In this document: positions 1 to 6,835 of the stretch, piece by piece | How the letters are laid out: each line of letters starts with the position of its first letter | Position numbering within the stretch: position 1 is the stretch's first letter | Source of the DNA: Haloarchaeobius sp. HME9146 | GTDB lineage: Archaea; Halobacteriota; Halobacteria; Halobacteriales; Natrialbaceae | Direction: 5' to 3' | Assembly (NCBI RefSeq): GCF_025399835.1 | Contig: NZ_JAODVR010000001.1 | Span: 2,976,001-3,040,000, forward strand | DNA: 64,000 nt | Notes under the pieces: generated by a model | Told to the model about the DNA's origin: nothing | Databases searched by the model: none | Seen by the model: only the letters and a program-made list of their open reading frames with translations | Position numbers and translations under genes: made by a program

Positions 1-1
1 G

Positions 2-382
2 CCGTCGGCGTCGGACCCGAACTGGGTCGGCCGGAACCAGAAGACCGGCGCGGTCGACGAGGAGGTCGTCGCCGAGCGCGAGGAGGTGTTCCGGGAGTCG
101 GTCACCCGGAGCGTCGAGGAGTACCAGCGCCTGCTCGACCTCGGGATGCCGCCGGAGGACGCCCGGTTCGTCCTCCCCATCGGCACCAAGGTGAACATGG
201 TGATGTCGATGAACGTCCGGATGCTGATGCACGTCGCGGACATGCGCGCGGCCGCCGACGCGCAGTGGGAGATCCGGGACCTCACCGAGCAGGTCCTCGA
301 CCTCGCGGCCGAGTGGTGCCCCATCACGTTCGACTACTACGAGGAGAACATGCGCAACCGGAAGAATCGCCTCGCACCCTGA
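2..382 (+). CDS. thyX: FAD-dependent thymidylate synthase ThyX, C-terminal part
   Basis: Only the last 126 residues are in the window; the reading frame is open to the left edge, so the N-terminus with the RHR motif lies outside. ThyX makes dTMP from dUMP using methylene-tetrahydrofolate and FAD/NADPH. Visible family marks are the ARFVLP segment, the N-x-R-x-L-M helix whose Arg contacts dUMP in known structures, and the AQWEIR motif, followed by the typical C-terminal CPITF helix. The GTG at 81-83 is an internal codon, not a start. It draws on the same folate pool as the glycine cleavage genes further right. Confidence 0.9.
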   Translation, partial: PSASDPNWVGRNQKTGAVDEEVVAEREEVFRESVTRSVEEYQRLLDLGMPPEDARFVLPIGTKVNMVMSMNVRMLMHVADMRAAADAQWEIRDLTEQVLDLAAEWCPITFDYYEENMRNRKNRLAP

Positions 383-593
383 CCCTGCAAGGGCCGACCG
401 CGAGCGTTCAAGCGCGACCTTCGGTGACCGCCACTGCTGATTCGAGAGACGGTGTCGTGGTGAACGATGGAGAACCGTTCCACCTAATGCCAGGTTAGCG
501 GCGGGGTAACCGCCCCTTCACCAAGGTCCCGAACTGGTACCACGTGACAATGAGCGCTTACTAATGAGACAGTAGTGTGAATACTCATCTGAG

Positions 594-887
594 ATGGGGG
601 AAATCTGGGGAGGTTTCGTAGAGGCGGTGTCCGGCCTGCACCCGCGGGTCCGTCGCCGCAGACAGGAGTACAGAGCGATCGCAGACGCCATCGAACGACA
701 GGACGTCCCACCGAAATCGTTCCGCTGTGACGGCTGTGGACAGGTCCAGTCACGCTACGCGGCGTCGACCCTCGTTACGGACGGCGGCGGCAGCGACAGC
801 ACACCAGGTGTCTGGTGTGTGACCTGCGTCGAAAAATCCGCACAGAATCGGAGCCAGACGCGAACGCTTGCTGGCCTCGAACGCTGA
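594..887 (+). CDS. small zinc-finger protein
   Basis: 97 residues with two CxxC knuckles, C45-x2-C48 and C75-x2-C78, spaced like a zinc ribbon, behind a basic helical N-terminus (residues 17-36). No enzyme signature is visible. Its end abuts the convergent winged-helix gene without a gap. Small CxxC proteins of this kind are very common in haloarchaea and mostly uncharacterised; a role in nucleic-acid or protein binding is only inference. The upstream 383-593 gap shows no other gene. Confidence 0.7.
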   Translation: MGEIWGGFVEAVSGLHPRVRRRRQEYRAIADAIERQDVPPKSFRCDGCGQVQSRYAASTLVTDGGGSDSTPGVWCVTCVEKSAQNRSQTRTLAGLER

Positions 888-1250
888 TCAGTCGTCGGAG
901 TCGTTCTCTTCGTCTTCGTCGCTCCCACGGACGAGCTGGCCCTGTGGCTGGGACCCGGCTTGCGGGTCGCTTGCGTGCGGGCCCTCGATGAGCGAGCCGA
1001 AGTCGTCGACCTCGTCGTACTGGTCCTGGTACATCAGCGCGATCTTGCCCTTCTTGGTTATCTCGTAGAGTCCGGACCGTTCGGCGGGCCCGATCTTCTC
1101 GACGAGCTTGTAGTCGGCGAGGACGGGGAGCCGACTGTTGATGTTCTTGCGACTCTTGCCCGTGTGATGGGCGAGGTTGGTCGCGACGTTTCTGCCCTGC
1201 GCTTGCAGCGCTTCGAGTATCAGGAAATCGGTTGGTTGGCGTAGTCTCAC
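888..1250 (-). CDS. winged-helix transcriptional regulator (PhiH1-repressor-like)
   Basis: 120 residues. Residues 1-75 form a MarR/PhiH1-type winged helix: a recognition helix around KSRKNINSRLPVL, then the wing with GLYEITKKGK. The tail (about 85-120) is Asp/Glu/Ser rich and probably disordered. The start is a GTG at 1250; a TATA-like stretch about 26-34 nt upstream supports leaderless initiation there. Haloarchaeal relatives of this type are stand-alone DNA-binding regulators. The target is unknown; the divergent 1347-1598 locus is the nearest candidate. Confidence 0.85.
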   Translation of the reverse strand: MRLRQPTDFLILEALQAQGRNVATNLAHHTGKSRKNINSRLPVLADYKLVEKIGPAERSGLYEITKKGKIALMYQDQYDEVDDFGSLIEGPHASDPQAGSQPQGQLVRGSDEDEENDSDD

Positions 1251-1273
1251 TGTTACACACTCCCGGCTGAGCC

Positions 1274-1287
1274 GTTGTATACTACTT
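1274..1287 (-). promoter_or_regulatory. TATA-like box for the winged-helix gene
   Basis: Read on the minus strand this is AAGTAGTATAC, centred about 30 nt upstream of the GTG start at 1250, the spacing seen for leaderless haloarchaeal genes. Confidence 0.5.
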
Positions 1288-1346
1288 GGTCGCCCCTGTT
1301 ATTTCTATCTAATGGCAATTTCACGGTTCGATGGCCAATAGTAATC

Positions 1347-1365
1347 ATCACCGGTGATTTTATAG
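1347..1365 (+). promoter_or_regulatory. 12-nt palindrome abutting a TATA box
   Basis: ATCACCGGTGAT (1347-1358) is a perfect palindrome. It shares its last T with TTTATAGG (1358-1365), a good haloarchaeal TATA box directed rightwards. A palindrome covering the BRE position would be expected to act as a repressor or activator site. No convincing protein gene begins about 25 nt downstream; the candidate RNA at 1385-1598 does. Confidence 0.55.
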
Positions 1366-1384
1366 GGACCCACACGCAAGCGTA

Positions 1385-1598
1385 TGGTAGGGTGTGACGG
1401 CAGCACCACCCGAGGTTGCCGACACCCTGACTGGACGACCCCCACCCATCCCCCCACCCATCACTGCCCCGTCAGAGGCACACACCCACCCGAACCACCA
1501 CCCAATCAGACAACCCGAACCACCACGCCAACCCGCACTCACCCATGCGACGGTTGGTCCGACCGTGTGAGTCGTCATCCTTCACTGGTCGGTTTTTT
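1385..1598 (+). ncRNA. candidate structured small RNA (C/A-rich)
   Basis: The TATA box at 1358-1365 predicts a transcript start near 1385-1390. A hairpin begins exactly there: arms 1389-1395/1422-1428 (7 bp) and 1398-1402/1417-1421 (5 bp). The body 1430-1535 is almost free of G and very rich in C and A. A second stem (1537-1542 + 1550-1554 paired with 1562-1566 + 1567-1572) is followed by a T6 run at 1593-1598, a possible archaeal terminator. The overlapping frame starting at 1384 encodes a Pro/Thr/His/Arg-rich, non-acidic peptide unlike haloarchaeal proteins, so I prefer RNA. The T-run could instead be the promoter of the next transcript. Confidence 0.4.
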
Positions 1599-1624
1599 CC
1601 TGCCACGCCGCGAACCCGGTAGTC

Positions 1625-1732
1625 GTGACGCAACCGCTACGTGCCAGCGAGTCCGCCGCCGGTCGCACCGTCGCCGACCAGTCCGTGAATCCACCGACCG
1701 CCCATAGCGACCGACCGGAGGGACGCGAATGA
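1625..1732 (+). CDS. possible 35-residue leader ORF before the amidohydrolase
   Basis: A GTG-started frame of 35 codons ends in ATGA overlapping the amidohydrolase start, with the GGAGGG Shine-Dalgarno inside it. The T6 run at 1593-1598 lies about 29 nt before the GTG, where this window often has a TATA element. The peptide is not recognisable and only weakly acidic. It may be a translational-coupling leader or chance. Confidence 0.25.
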   Translation: MTQPLRASESAAGRTVADQSVNPPTAHSDRPEGRE

Positions 1733-2934
1733 CGACGCACGTCTTCCGCGGCGGTGTCGTCGTCGACGCAGACGGTGCGCGCGAGGCCACCGTCGTGGTC
1801 GAAGACGACCGCATCGTCAGTATCGACCCGGTCGACAGCGACGACGGCGGGGCGGACCACGCCAGTGCAGCCGACCCCGATTCCGTCACCCACCTCGACG
1901 GCGCGTACCTCGCGCCCGGCCTCGTCGACGCGCACGTCCACCTCATGATGGACGCCAGGCCGAACCCCTCGGCCAACGTGGACGCCTCGACCGCGAGCCT
2001 CGCCTACCAGGCGACACGGAACCTCCGCGCCGCGGTCGAGACCGGCGTCACCACCGTCAGGGACCTCGGCGCACCCGACGACATCGCCATCGACGCCCGG
2101 ACCGCAGTCGACCGTGGCGTCCTCGCGGGCCCGCGAGTCCAGGCATGCGGGCGAAACATCGTCATGACCGGCGGGCACGGGCACTGGTTCGGCCGCGAGG
2201 CCGACGGCCCCCACGAGGTTCGCAAGGCCGTCCGCGAACAGCTCAAAGCCGGTGCTGACGTGGTCAAGTGCATGGCGACCGGTGGGGTCCTGACCGAGGG
2301 CGCACAGACAGGCTCACCCGAACTCACCCCGGACGAACTCACCGCGCTGGTCGACGCCGCGAGCGCGAAAGGTGTCCCGACCGCCGCCCACGCCCACGGG
2401 ACACAGGGCATCGAGAACGCGGTCGCCGCCGGCATCACGAGCATCGAACACGGCACGTACATGGACGAACGCGCAGCCGAGGCCATGGCCGAGGCGGGAA
2501 CCTACTGGGTGCCCACGGCGAGCGCGGTCCACGGCATCGTCGACAACGCCGACCAGGGGACCATCCCCGAGTGGGCCGTCGAGAAGGGCGAACACGCCCA
2601 GGACGCGTTCGCGGACGCCTTCGAGCACGCGCTCGCCGCGGGCGTCACCGTCGCGATGGGCACCGACGCGGGCACACCGTACAACCGGTTCGCGGACATC
2701 CCACACGAACTCGAACTCCTCGTCGAGTACGGCATGACGCCCGAAGAGGCGCTCGAAGCGGCTACGAGCAACGCTGCCGAGCTTCTGGGCATCGGTGACG
2801 AGACCGGTCGCGTCGCGCCGGGCCTCGCCGCGGACCTCGTCGTCCTCCCGGCCGACCCCCGCGAGGATGTGAGCGCGTGGCAACAGCCAGAGCGTGTCAT
2901 GGCGCGCGGGCGATTCGTCAATCACATGGCCTAG
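1729..2934 (+). CDS. amidohydrolase, imidazolonepropionase/dipeptidase-like
   Basis: 401 residues, full length for the TIM-barrel amidohydrolase superfamily. Metal-site residues are visible: H69-x-H71 (DAHVH), K180 (likely carbamylated bridging Lys), H221 in HAHG, H241 in EHG and D313 in GTDAG. The N-terminal 60 residues and the C-terminal GLAADLVVL segment form the usual small beta-sandwich. The closest match by motif is the Xaa-Pro dipeptidase/imidazolonepropionase-like group of metal-dependent hydrolases; the substrate cannot be read from sequence. The start is supported by GGAGGG 8 nt upstream. It appears monocistronic. Confidence 0.88.
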   Translation: MTTHVFRGGVVVDADGAREATVVVEDDRIVSIDPVDSDDGGADHASAADPDSVTHLDGAYLAPGLVDAHVHLMMDARPNPSANVDASTASLAYQATRNLRAAVETGVTTVRDLGAPDDIAIDARTAVDRGVLAGPRVQACGRNIVMTGGHGHWFGREADGPHEVRKAVREQLKAGADVVKCMATGGVLTEGAQTGSPELTPDELTALVDAASAKGVPTAAHAHGTQGIENAVAAGITSIEHGTYMDERAAEAMAEAGTYWVPTASAVHGIVDNADQGTIPEWAVEKGEHAQDAFADAFEHALAAGVTVAMGTDAGTPYNRFADIPHELELLVEYGMTPEEALEAATSNAAELLGIGDETGRVAPGLAADLVVLPADPREDVSAWQQPERVMARGRFVNHMA

Positions 2935-2968
2935 CGTTCTTTACCCCTCCCCGAGAATGGGTGGACGA

Positions 2969-4207
2969 ATGCGTCGGTCACTTGGTGTCGGAACAATCGT
3001 CGTCCTCCTCGTGGGCGCGGCCATACTCGCGGGTACGAGCCCGACCGCCGAGGTCGCGCAGGCACCCACCCCGACCGTGGACGCCCCACGTGGAGACCTC
3101 GCAGGCGCGCAGGAGTTCGACCGCACACAGTTCCAGATTCGGCTGTACGAGAACGGATCGGCACGCTTCGCCATCCACTACGAGCGAAATCTCAACGAAT
3201 CCGAGCGCTCGCAGTTCGAGGAGTTCGCCGAACGATTCGAGAACAACGAGACGGAGCTCTGGACCGACTTCCAACGTCGGGCCGACAGCCTCGTCGCCGC
3301 CGGCCGTAACCAGACCGGCCGCGAGATGACCGCGACCGGCTTCCAGCGCCGCGCGAACATCCAGACCGGCTTCAACGACATCGGCGTCGTCGAGATGTCG
3401 TTCGTCTGGACCGGCTTCGCCCGCGAGTCGGGCGACCGGCTCGTCGTCAGCGACGTCTTCGAAGGCGGCCTCTACATCGGCCCGAGCCAGTCCCTCGTTG
3501 TCGAGACCGGACCGAACCTCGCGTTCGCCTCGGTCACGCCCGAAGGGACGTTCTCCGGGGACTCGCCGGCCACCAGCGACTCCGTGACGTGGCAGGGCGA
3601 GAAGCAGTTCTCCGACGAGCGCCCGCGAATCGAGGTCGTCCCCGCAGACTCGGCCGGTGGGACGACCTCCGGCGGCGGTGAAACGACCGCCCCCGGTGAC
3701 GGAACCACCGACGCTGGACCCTCCGACGCCGGCGGCGGCTTCCCGACCATGCCCATCCTGCTCGTGGTCGCCCTGGTCGGCGTGGGCGGCGTCGTCGTCT
3801 GGTGGCGCAGCCGCGACGACGGTGCAGCAGCCACGACCACCAGCACCGAGGGCCCGACGGGTCCCGACACCGCCGAGATGAGCGGCGGGGCCACCGCGGA
3901 ATCCGCCCCCGAACCCGACGAACCCGCACCCGAACCCGCCGTCAGCGACGAGGAACTCCTCACCGACGAGGACAGGGTCCGCAAACTCCTCGAAGAACAC
4001 GGTGGCCGCATGCGCCAGTCCAACATCGTCGACGAGACCGACTGGTCGAAGTCCAAGGTCAGCATGCTGCTCTCGGACATGGAGGACGAAGGCGACATCA
4101 GCAAACTCCGCGTCGGCCGCGAGAACATCGTCAGCCTCGCCGGCCACGAACCCGACGCCGCGGGCTCCCCGTTCGCCGAGGAAGACGACGACGGTGTCGA
4201 ACGGTAA
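2969..4207 (+). CDS. membrane-anchored winged-helix protein (DUF7345/DUF7343-like)
   Basis: About 412 residues. Order: N-terminal signal/anchor helix (residues 1-25), an extracytoplasmic domain of about 200 residues with an ENGSARFAIHYE-type beta start, a Gly/Thr linker, one transmembrane helix (coded near 3740-3800), an acidic Pro/Glu linker, then a C-terminal winged helix (coded near 3960-4150) with the KSKVSMLLSDMEDEG recognition region. This outside-sensor, inside-DNA-binding arrangement suggests a one-component membrane regulator; that is inference. The ATG at 2969 is preferred (T-rich box near 2940); 2957 is an alternative. Confidence 0.8.
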   Translation: MRRSLGVGTIVVLLVGAAILAGTSPTAEVAQAPTPTVDAPRGDLAGAQEFDRTQFQIRLYENGSARFAIHYERNLNESERSQFEEFAERFENNETELWTDFQRRADSLVAAGRNQTGREMTATGFQRRANIQTGFNDIGVVEMSFVWTGFARESGDRLVVSDVFEGGLYIGPSQSLVVETGPNLAFASVTPEGTFSGDSPATSDSVTWQGEKQFSDERPRIEVVPADSAGGTTSGGGETTAPGDGTTDAGPSDAGGGFPTMPILLVVALVGVGGVVVWWRSRDDGAAATTTSTEGPTGPDTAEMSGGATAESAPEPDEPAPEPAVSDEELLTDEDRVRKLLEEHGGRMRQSNIVDETDWSKSKVSMLLSDMEDEGDISKLRVGRENIVSLAGHEPDAAGSPFAEEDDDGVER

Positions 4208-4281
4208 ACCGCCCCACGGCTCCGTCGAAACGCAAGGGTTTTTAGTATCCCTGCAATACGAAGTAATGCGAAGAACGCACC

Positions 4282-4356
4282 GCTCCGTTGGTGTAGTCCG
4301 GCCAATCATCTTGCCCTCTCACGGCAAGGACCAGGGTTCGAATCCCTGACGGAGCA
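4282..4356 (+). tRNA. tRNA-Glu (CTC)
   Basis: 75-nt cloverleaf. The acceptor arm GCTCCGT/ACGGAGC pairs 7 of 7 with discriminator A. Anticodon stem TTGCC/GGCAA encloses loop CTCTCAC, giving anticodon CTC. The T-arm has GGTTCGAATCC. CCA is not encoded. Confidence 0.96.
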
Positions 4357-4493
4357 CTTTTCCAATCTCGAATCGGCGAGCAACAGCGAGCCGTGTTCAA
4401 GTTCAAAAGTGCGCACGGAAGGGATTCGAATCAGGGAGCGAAGCGAACGCAGTGAGCGGAGAGACCGTGGTTCGAATCCCTGACGGAGCACTT
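4354..4493 (+). repeat. tRNA-Glu 3'-tail composite element
   Basis: Three parts lie directly behind the tRNA. (1) Inverted repeat GCACTTTT/AAAAGTGC, arms 4354-4361 and 4405-4412; the left arm includes the tRNA's last three bases. (2) An imperfect inverted T-arm copy near 4418-4432. (3) After a GAGCGAAGCGAACGC-type linker, a 25-nt exact direct copy of the tRNA 3' end (4469-4493 equals 4335-4359, offset 134 bp). No D-arm or anticodon arm is present in the copy, so it is not a second tRNA. Confidence 0.8.
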
Positions 4494-4623
4494 CTCACGA
4501 AGCAACTCACCGAGCGATAGCGAGGGGTGTTCGATTCTATGGATGCACCGGAAGGGAAGTGATGGGCAGTCTTGTGAATTCGGCCAGCGACACGCACCGA
4601 TGGCTCACCCGGCAGAAATGCTT

Positions 4624-4637
4624 ATTATCCCGATAAT
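4624..4637 (+). promoter_or_regulatory. inverted repeat over the promoter of the small membrane gene
   Basis: ATTATcccgATAAT, 5-bp arms with a 4-nt spacer, centred about 25 nt before the ATG at 4656 and overlapping the only TATA-like sequence (4622-4629). Probably promoter plus operator. Confidence 0.45.
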
Positions 4638-4655
4638 CATCTGCGTTATTTATTC

Positions 4656-4922
4656 ATGACTTACAGCGGACCGCCACCGTGGAGATCCCTCAACGCAGCC
4701 CTCAGCTGGGTTTTCGGCGGACTGATCGCGTGGTTCCTCGCCCTCGTAATGGGAGGGAACGATTCCACGACGGTATGGGTCGTCCTCCTCGGTCTCGCCG
4801 CGATACTCGCCGGGGGGAGCTGCATCGCACTCCTCTTCTGGGACGAGTTCGTCGTCGTGGTCGTCGACATCAAAGAACGCATGCTTGGACAGCGCCGGTC
4901 ACGCTACGACGAGTACCGATGA
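4656..4922 (+). CDS. small two-helix membrane protein
   Basis: 88 residues with two hydrophobic helices (about 16-33 and 41-64), a short acidic turn between them and a charged C-terminal tail with KERMLGQRRSRYDEY. No known domain recognised. It starts leaderless behind a palindromic AT-rich promoter and stands alone between tRNA-Glu and tRNA-Val. Function unknown. Confidence 0.65.
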   Translation: MTYSGPPPWRSLNAALSWVFGGLIAWFLALVMGGNDSTTVWVVLLGLAAILAGGSCIALLFWDEFVVVVVDIKERMLGQRRSRYDEYR

Positions 4923-4981
4923 TTCGTCCACTCTCCTGAACACGACGTGTGAAGCAAACAAAGGTCGCAGAACGGAGTTGC

Positions 4982-4996
4982 ACTGCACGGTGCAGT
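4982..4996. repeat. 15-nt inverted repeat
   Basis: ACTGCAC-g-GTGCAGT, 7-bp arms around one base, located between the small membrane gene and the tRNA-Val tail element. Downstream of both, so possibly a terminator hairpin. Confidence 0.4.
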
Positions 4997-5011
4997 TCGG
5001 CACAAAATCAG

Positions 5012-5149
5012 TGGGTTGGGGCAGATGTTGAACCTCACTCGCACCGCGTCGCGGTGCTCGCTGGTTCAAATCTACCCGGACCAATTTACGAAACACGTTG
5101 TACTCCTCGCGCGCTACGCGACGCTCGTCGGTATCGTGTTTCGTAAAAA
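5012..5149 (-). repeat. tRNA-Val 3'-tail composite element
   Basis: Read on the minus strand from the tRNA 3' end: a perfect 13-bp inverted repeat (arms 5135-5147 and 5085-5097, CGTGTTTCGTAAA and its complement) starting 3 nt behind the tRNA; then an inverted T-arm copy near 5063-5080; a linker rich in GCGAGC/GACGCGG; and a direct copy of the tRNA 3' end (15 identical nt, 5012-5026 versus 5150-5164, offset 138 bp). Same plan as behind tRNA-Glu. Confidence 0.8.
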
Positions 5150-5224
5150 TGGGTTGGGGCAGATTTGAACTGCCGACTTCCTCCGTGTGAAGGAGGTGTC
5201 ATAACCGGACTAGACCACCAACCC
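5150..5224 (-). tRNA. tRNA-Val (CAC)
   Basis: 75-nt cloverleaf on the minus strand. Acceptor GGGTTGG/CCAACCC with discriminator A; anticodon stem CCTCC/GGAGG encloses TTCACAC, anticodon CAC; T-arm GCAGTTCAAATCTGC. Confidence 0.96.
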
Positions 5225-5277
5225 GGGTTCGCACTCTCGGCTACCCGGTTGTCAAACTTAAGAGTTGCTTTCCGCGA

Positions 5278-5538
5278 CTACGCTTCCTGCTTGCGGTACC
5301 CGTCGAGCTTCTTGCGGGCTTCCCGGACGTTCTCCTTGACCTTGCCCTCGGCCTTCTTCTCGTAGCTCTTCAGGTCCTGCTGGAGTTTCTCGACACGGGA
5401 CGGCTCCGGTTCCGACTCCTTGCCGCGGAGGTCGTCGAACCGCTGCTGGAGCGTTTCGAACTCCTCTTTTGCGCCCTCTTTGGTGTGCTCGCCGGCTCGC
5501 TTCAGGTAGTACTGGGCGTCTTTAAAATGCTTGTTCAT
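5278..5538 (-). CDS. small coiled-coil protein, DUF7553-like
   Basis: 86 residues from the ATG at 5538, almost entirely charged helix: an N-terminal KHFKDAQYYLKRAGEH segment, then Glu/Lys heptads to the end. The pattern matches a haloarchaeal family I know as DUF7553 (unknown function). The longer frame to 5619 adds Cys-rich residues with AT-rich codons and is rejected. A TATA-like TTAAAC/CTTATC stretch lies about 20-30 nt upstream. Confidence 0.75.
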   Translation of the reverse strand: MNKHFKDAQYYLKRAGEHTKEGAKEEFETLQQRFDDLRGKESEPEPSRVEKLQQDLKSYEKKAEGKVKENVREARKKLDGYRKQEA

Positions 5539-5628
5539 ACACATCAATACGCATGATAAGAGTTTAACCCTTTCCCCTCCGTACATCGGGTTCTTGTTTT
5601 CACAGCGACACGAACCCATCTGGTGCTT

Positions 5629-5642
5629 TTAGGCCAGCCAAA
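5629..5642. promoter_or_regulatory. degenerate DtxR/Idr-type operator half of a pair
   Basis: TTAGGCCAGCCAAA, an imperfect version of the palindrome at 5664-5677, 35 bp away and followed by the same AACCAC. Such TTAGG-n4-CCTAA sites are typical of DtxR-family metal regulators. Confidence 0.4.
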
Positions 5643-5663
5643 ACCACAGGCTTTTTCTAATTG

Positions 5664-5677
5664 TTAGGCACACCTAA
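5664..5677. promoter_or_regulatory. perfect TTAGG-n4-CCTAA palindrome, DtxR/Idr-type operator
   Basis: TTAGGCACACCTAA, two 5-bp arms. Located between the divergent DUF7553-like gene (start 5538) and the MBL-fold gene (start 5866), next to a T-rich stretch (5651-5662). The rest of the 327-bp gap shows no convincing gene. Confidence 0.5.
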
Positions 5678-5865
5678 AACCACGGTCGGCGACACACCCC
5701 ATAGCGAGCCAGACTCGGCGCGTCGAAGAAGGTGCGGCGTGCCCCGACTGCCGTGGGCATCACTCGGTAGTCTCCTGTCCTGTTTCTCGCCGACCGCCTC
5801 TTTCGACACACAGCATGGCAACCGGATGCCAAGGGTTTACCAGACGGCGGTCCGACTGGACGGGT

Positions 5866-6813
5866 ATGTTCGAGCGGTTCGCTATTCCGACGCCGTTTCA
5901 GGTCGGTCCGGTCAACGCCTATCTCGCGGGCCGGACCCTCGTCGACCCCGGGCCGGACAGTGAGGAATCCTGGTCCACGTTGCTGTCCGGGCTGGAAACC
6001 AGAGAGCTCGGGCCCGAGGACATCGAGCGCGTGATCATCACGCACCCACACCCCGACCACTTCGGGCTGGCACACCGGTTCCGCGAACTCGGTGCCGACG
6101 TGTACGCCAGCGAGCAGTGCGCCGACATCATCGGTGACTTCGAGGGGCGCTGGGAGTACGAGCGGGAGTTCTTCGTCGACTTCTTCGCGCGCAACGGGAT
6201 GGCCGAGTCGACGGCCGAGTCCGTGACCGACCTCCCCGAGGTGTTCCTGCGGTACGCGCCGGACGTGGAGACTGACACCGTCATCGGCGACGGCGACGAC
6301 ATGACCATCGACGACACGCTGGTCGAGGTCGCGAGCGTCGAGGGGCACGCTGCCGGCGAGTTGACCTTCTCCTACGAGGACGACGGCGAGTACGTCGGTG
6401 TGGTCGGCGACAACGTCCTGCCGGACATCACGCCAAACCCGTTCCTCCAGCCGCCGCCGGAACCCGGTGCCGAGCGACCGAGGGTACTCCCCCGGTACAA
6501 CGAGTCGCTCGCGCGCCAGCGCGACGCGGGCTACGACCTGCTCCTTCCCGGGCACCGCGACCGCATCACCGACCCAGCAGGTCGGATCATTCAGATTCTC
6601 GACGCACACGAGAAACGCACCCAGGACGTGGCGGAACTGGTCGAAGAGCCGACGACAGCCGTCGACGTGATGCACGGCCTGTTCGACGACCTCCCGGTGA
6701 CCGAGCAGTTCTCGGGCATGAGCGAGGCCGTCGGCCACCTGGACGTCCTCGAAGCACGCGGAGAAGTGACCCGTCGCGAGCGCGGTGGGATGCTGGTGTA
6801 CGAGCAGGCCTGA
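5866..6813 (+). CDS. metallo-beta-lactamase-fold hydrolase
   Basis: 315 residues. The Zn motif H60-x-H62-x-D64-H65 (THPHPDH) is intact, with later His residues in EGHAAGE and PGHRDR. After the MBL core a C-terminal winged-helix-like segment (about 255-315, EEPTTAVDVMHGLF onward) is seen, as in the LACTB2/glyoxalase-II-like MBL group. Start 5866 is chosen because GGTTTACC lies 26-30 nt upstream and the family N-terminus FERFAIPTPF follows directly. The substrate is unknown; thioester or RNA cleavage are possibilities only. Confidence 0.85.
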   Translation: MFERFAIPTPFQVGPVNAYLAGRTLVDPGPDSEESWSTLLSGLETRELGPEDIERVIITHPHPDHFGLAHRFRELGADVYASEQCADIIGDFEGRWEYEREFFVDFFARNGMAESTAESVTDLPEVFLRYAPDVETDTVIGDGDDMTIDDTLVEVASVEGHAAGELTFSYEDDGEYVGVVGDNVLPDITPNPFLQPPPEPGAERPRVLPRYNESLARQRDAGYDLLLPGHRDRITDPAGRIIQILDAHEKRTQDVAELVEEPTTAVDVMHGLFDDLPVTEQFSGMSEAVGHLDVLEARGEVTRRERGGMLVYEQA

Positions 6814-6835
6814 CTCGAACGAGTAACCGGCCCCG

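Noticed and set aside
1384-1707. 107-residue protein gene with a good TATA box
   Set aside because: Composition is Pro/Thr/His/Arg with few acidic residues, unlike every other gene here; the region has strong hairpins and a G-poor body.
2978-4309. 443-residue minus-strand frame
   Set aside because: Shadow of the membrane-anchored HTH gene; also runs into tRNA-Glu.
4306-4491. Minus-strand frame with SLRSLRSLRSL
   Set aside because: Translation of the tRNA tail linker; the same artefact appears at 63095-63427.
4468-4492. Second tRNA-Glu gene
   Set aside because: Only the T-arm and 3' acceptor half are present; no D-arm, anticodon arm or 5' acceptor strand.
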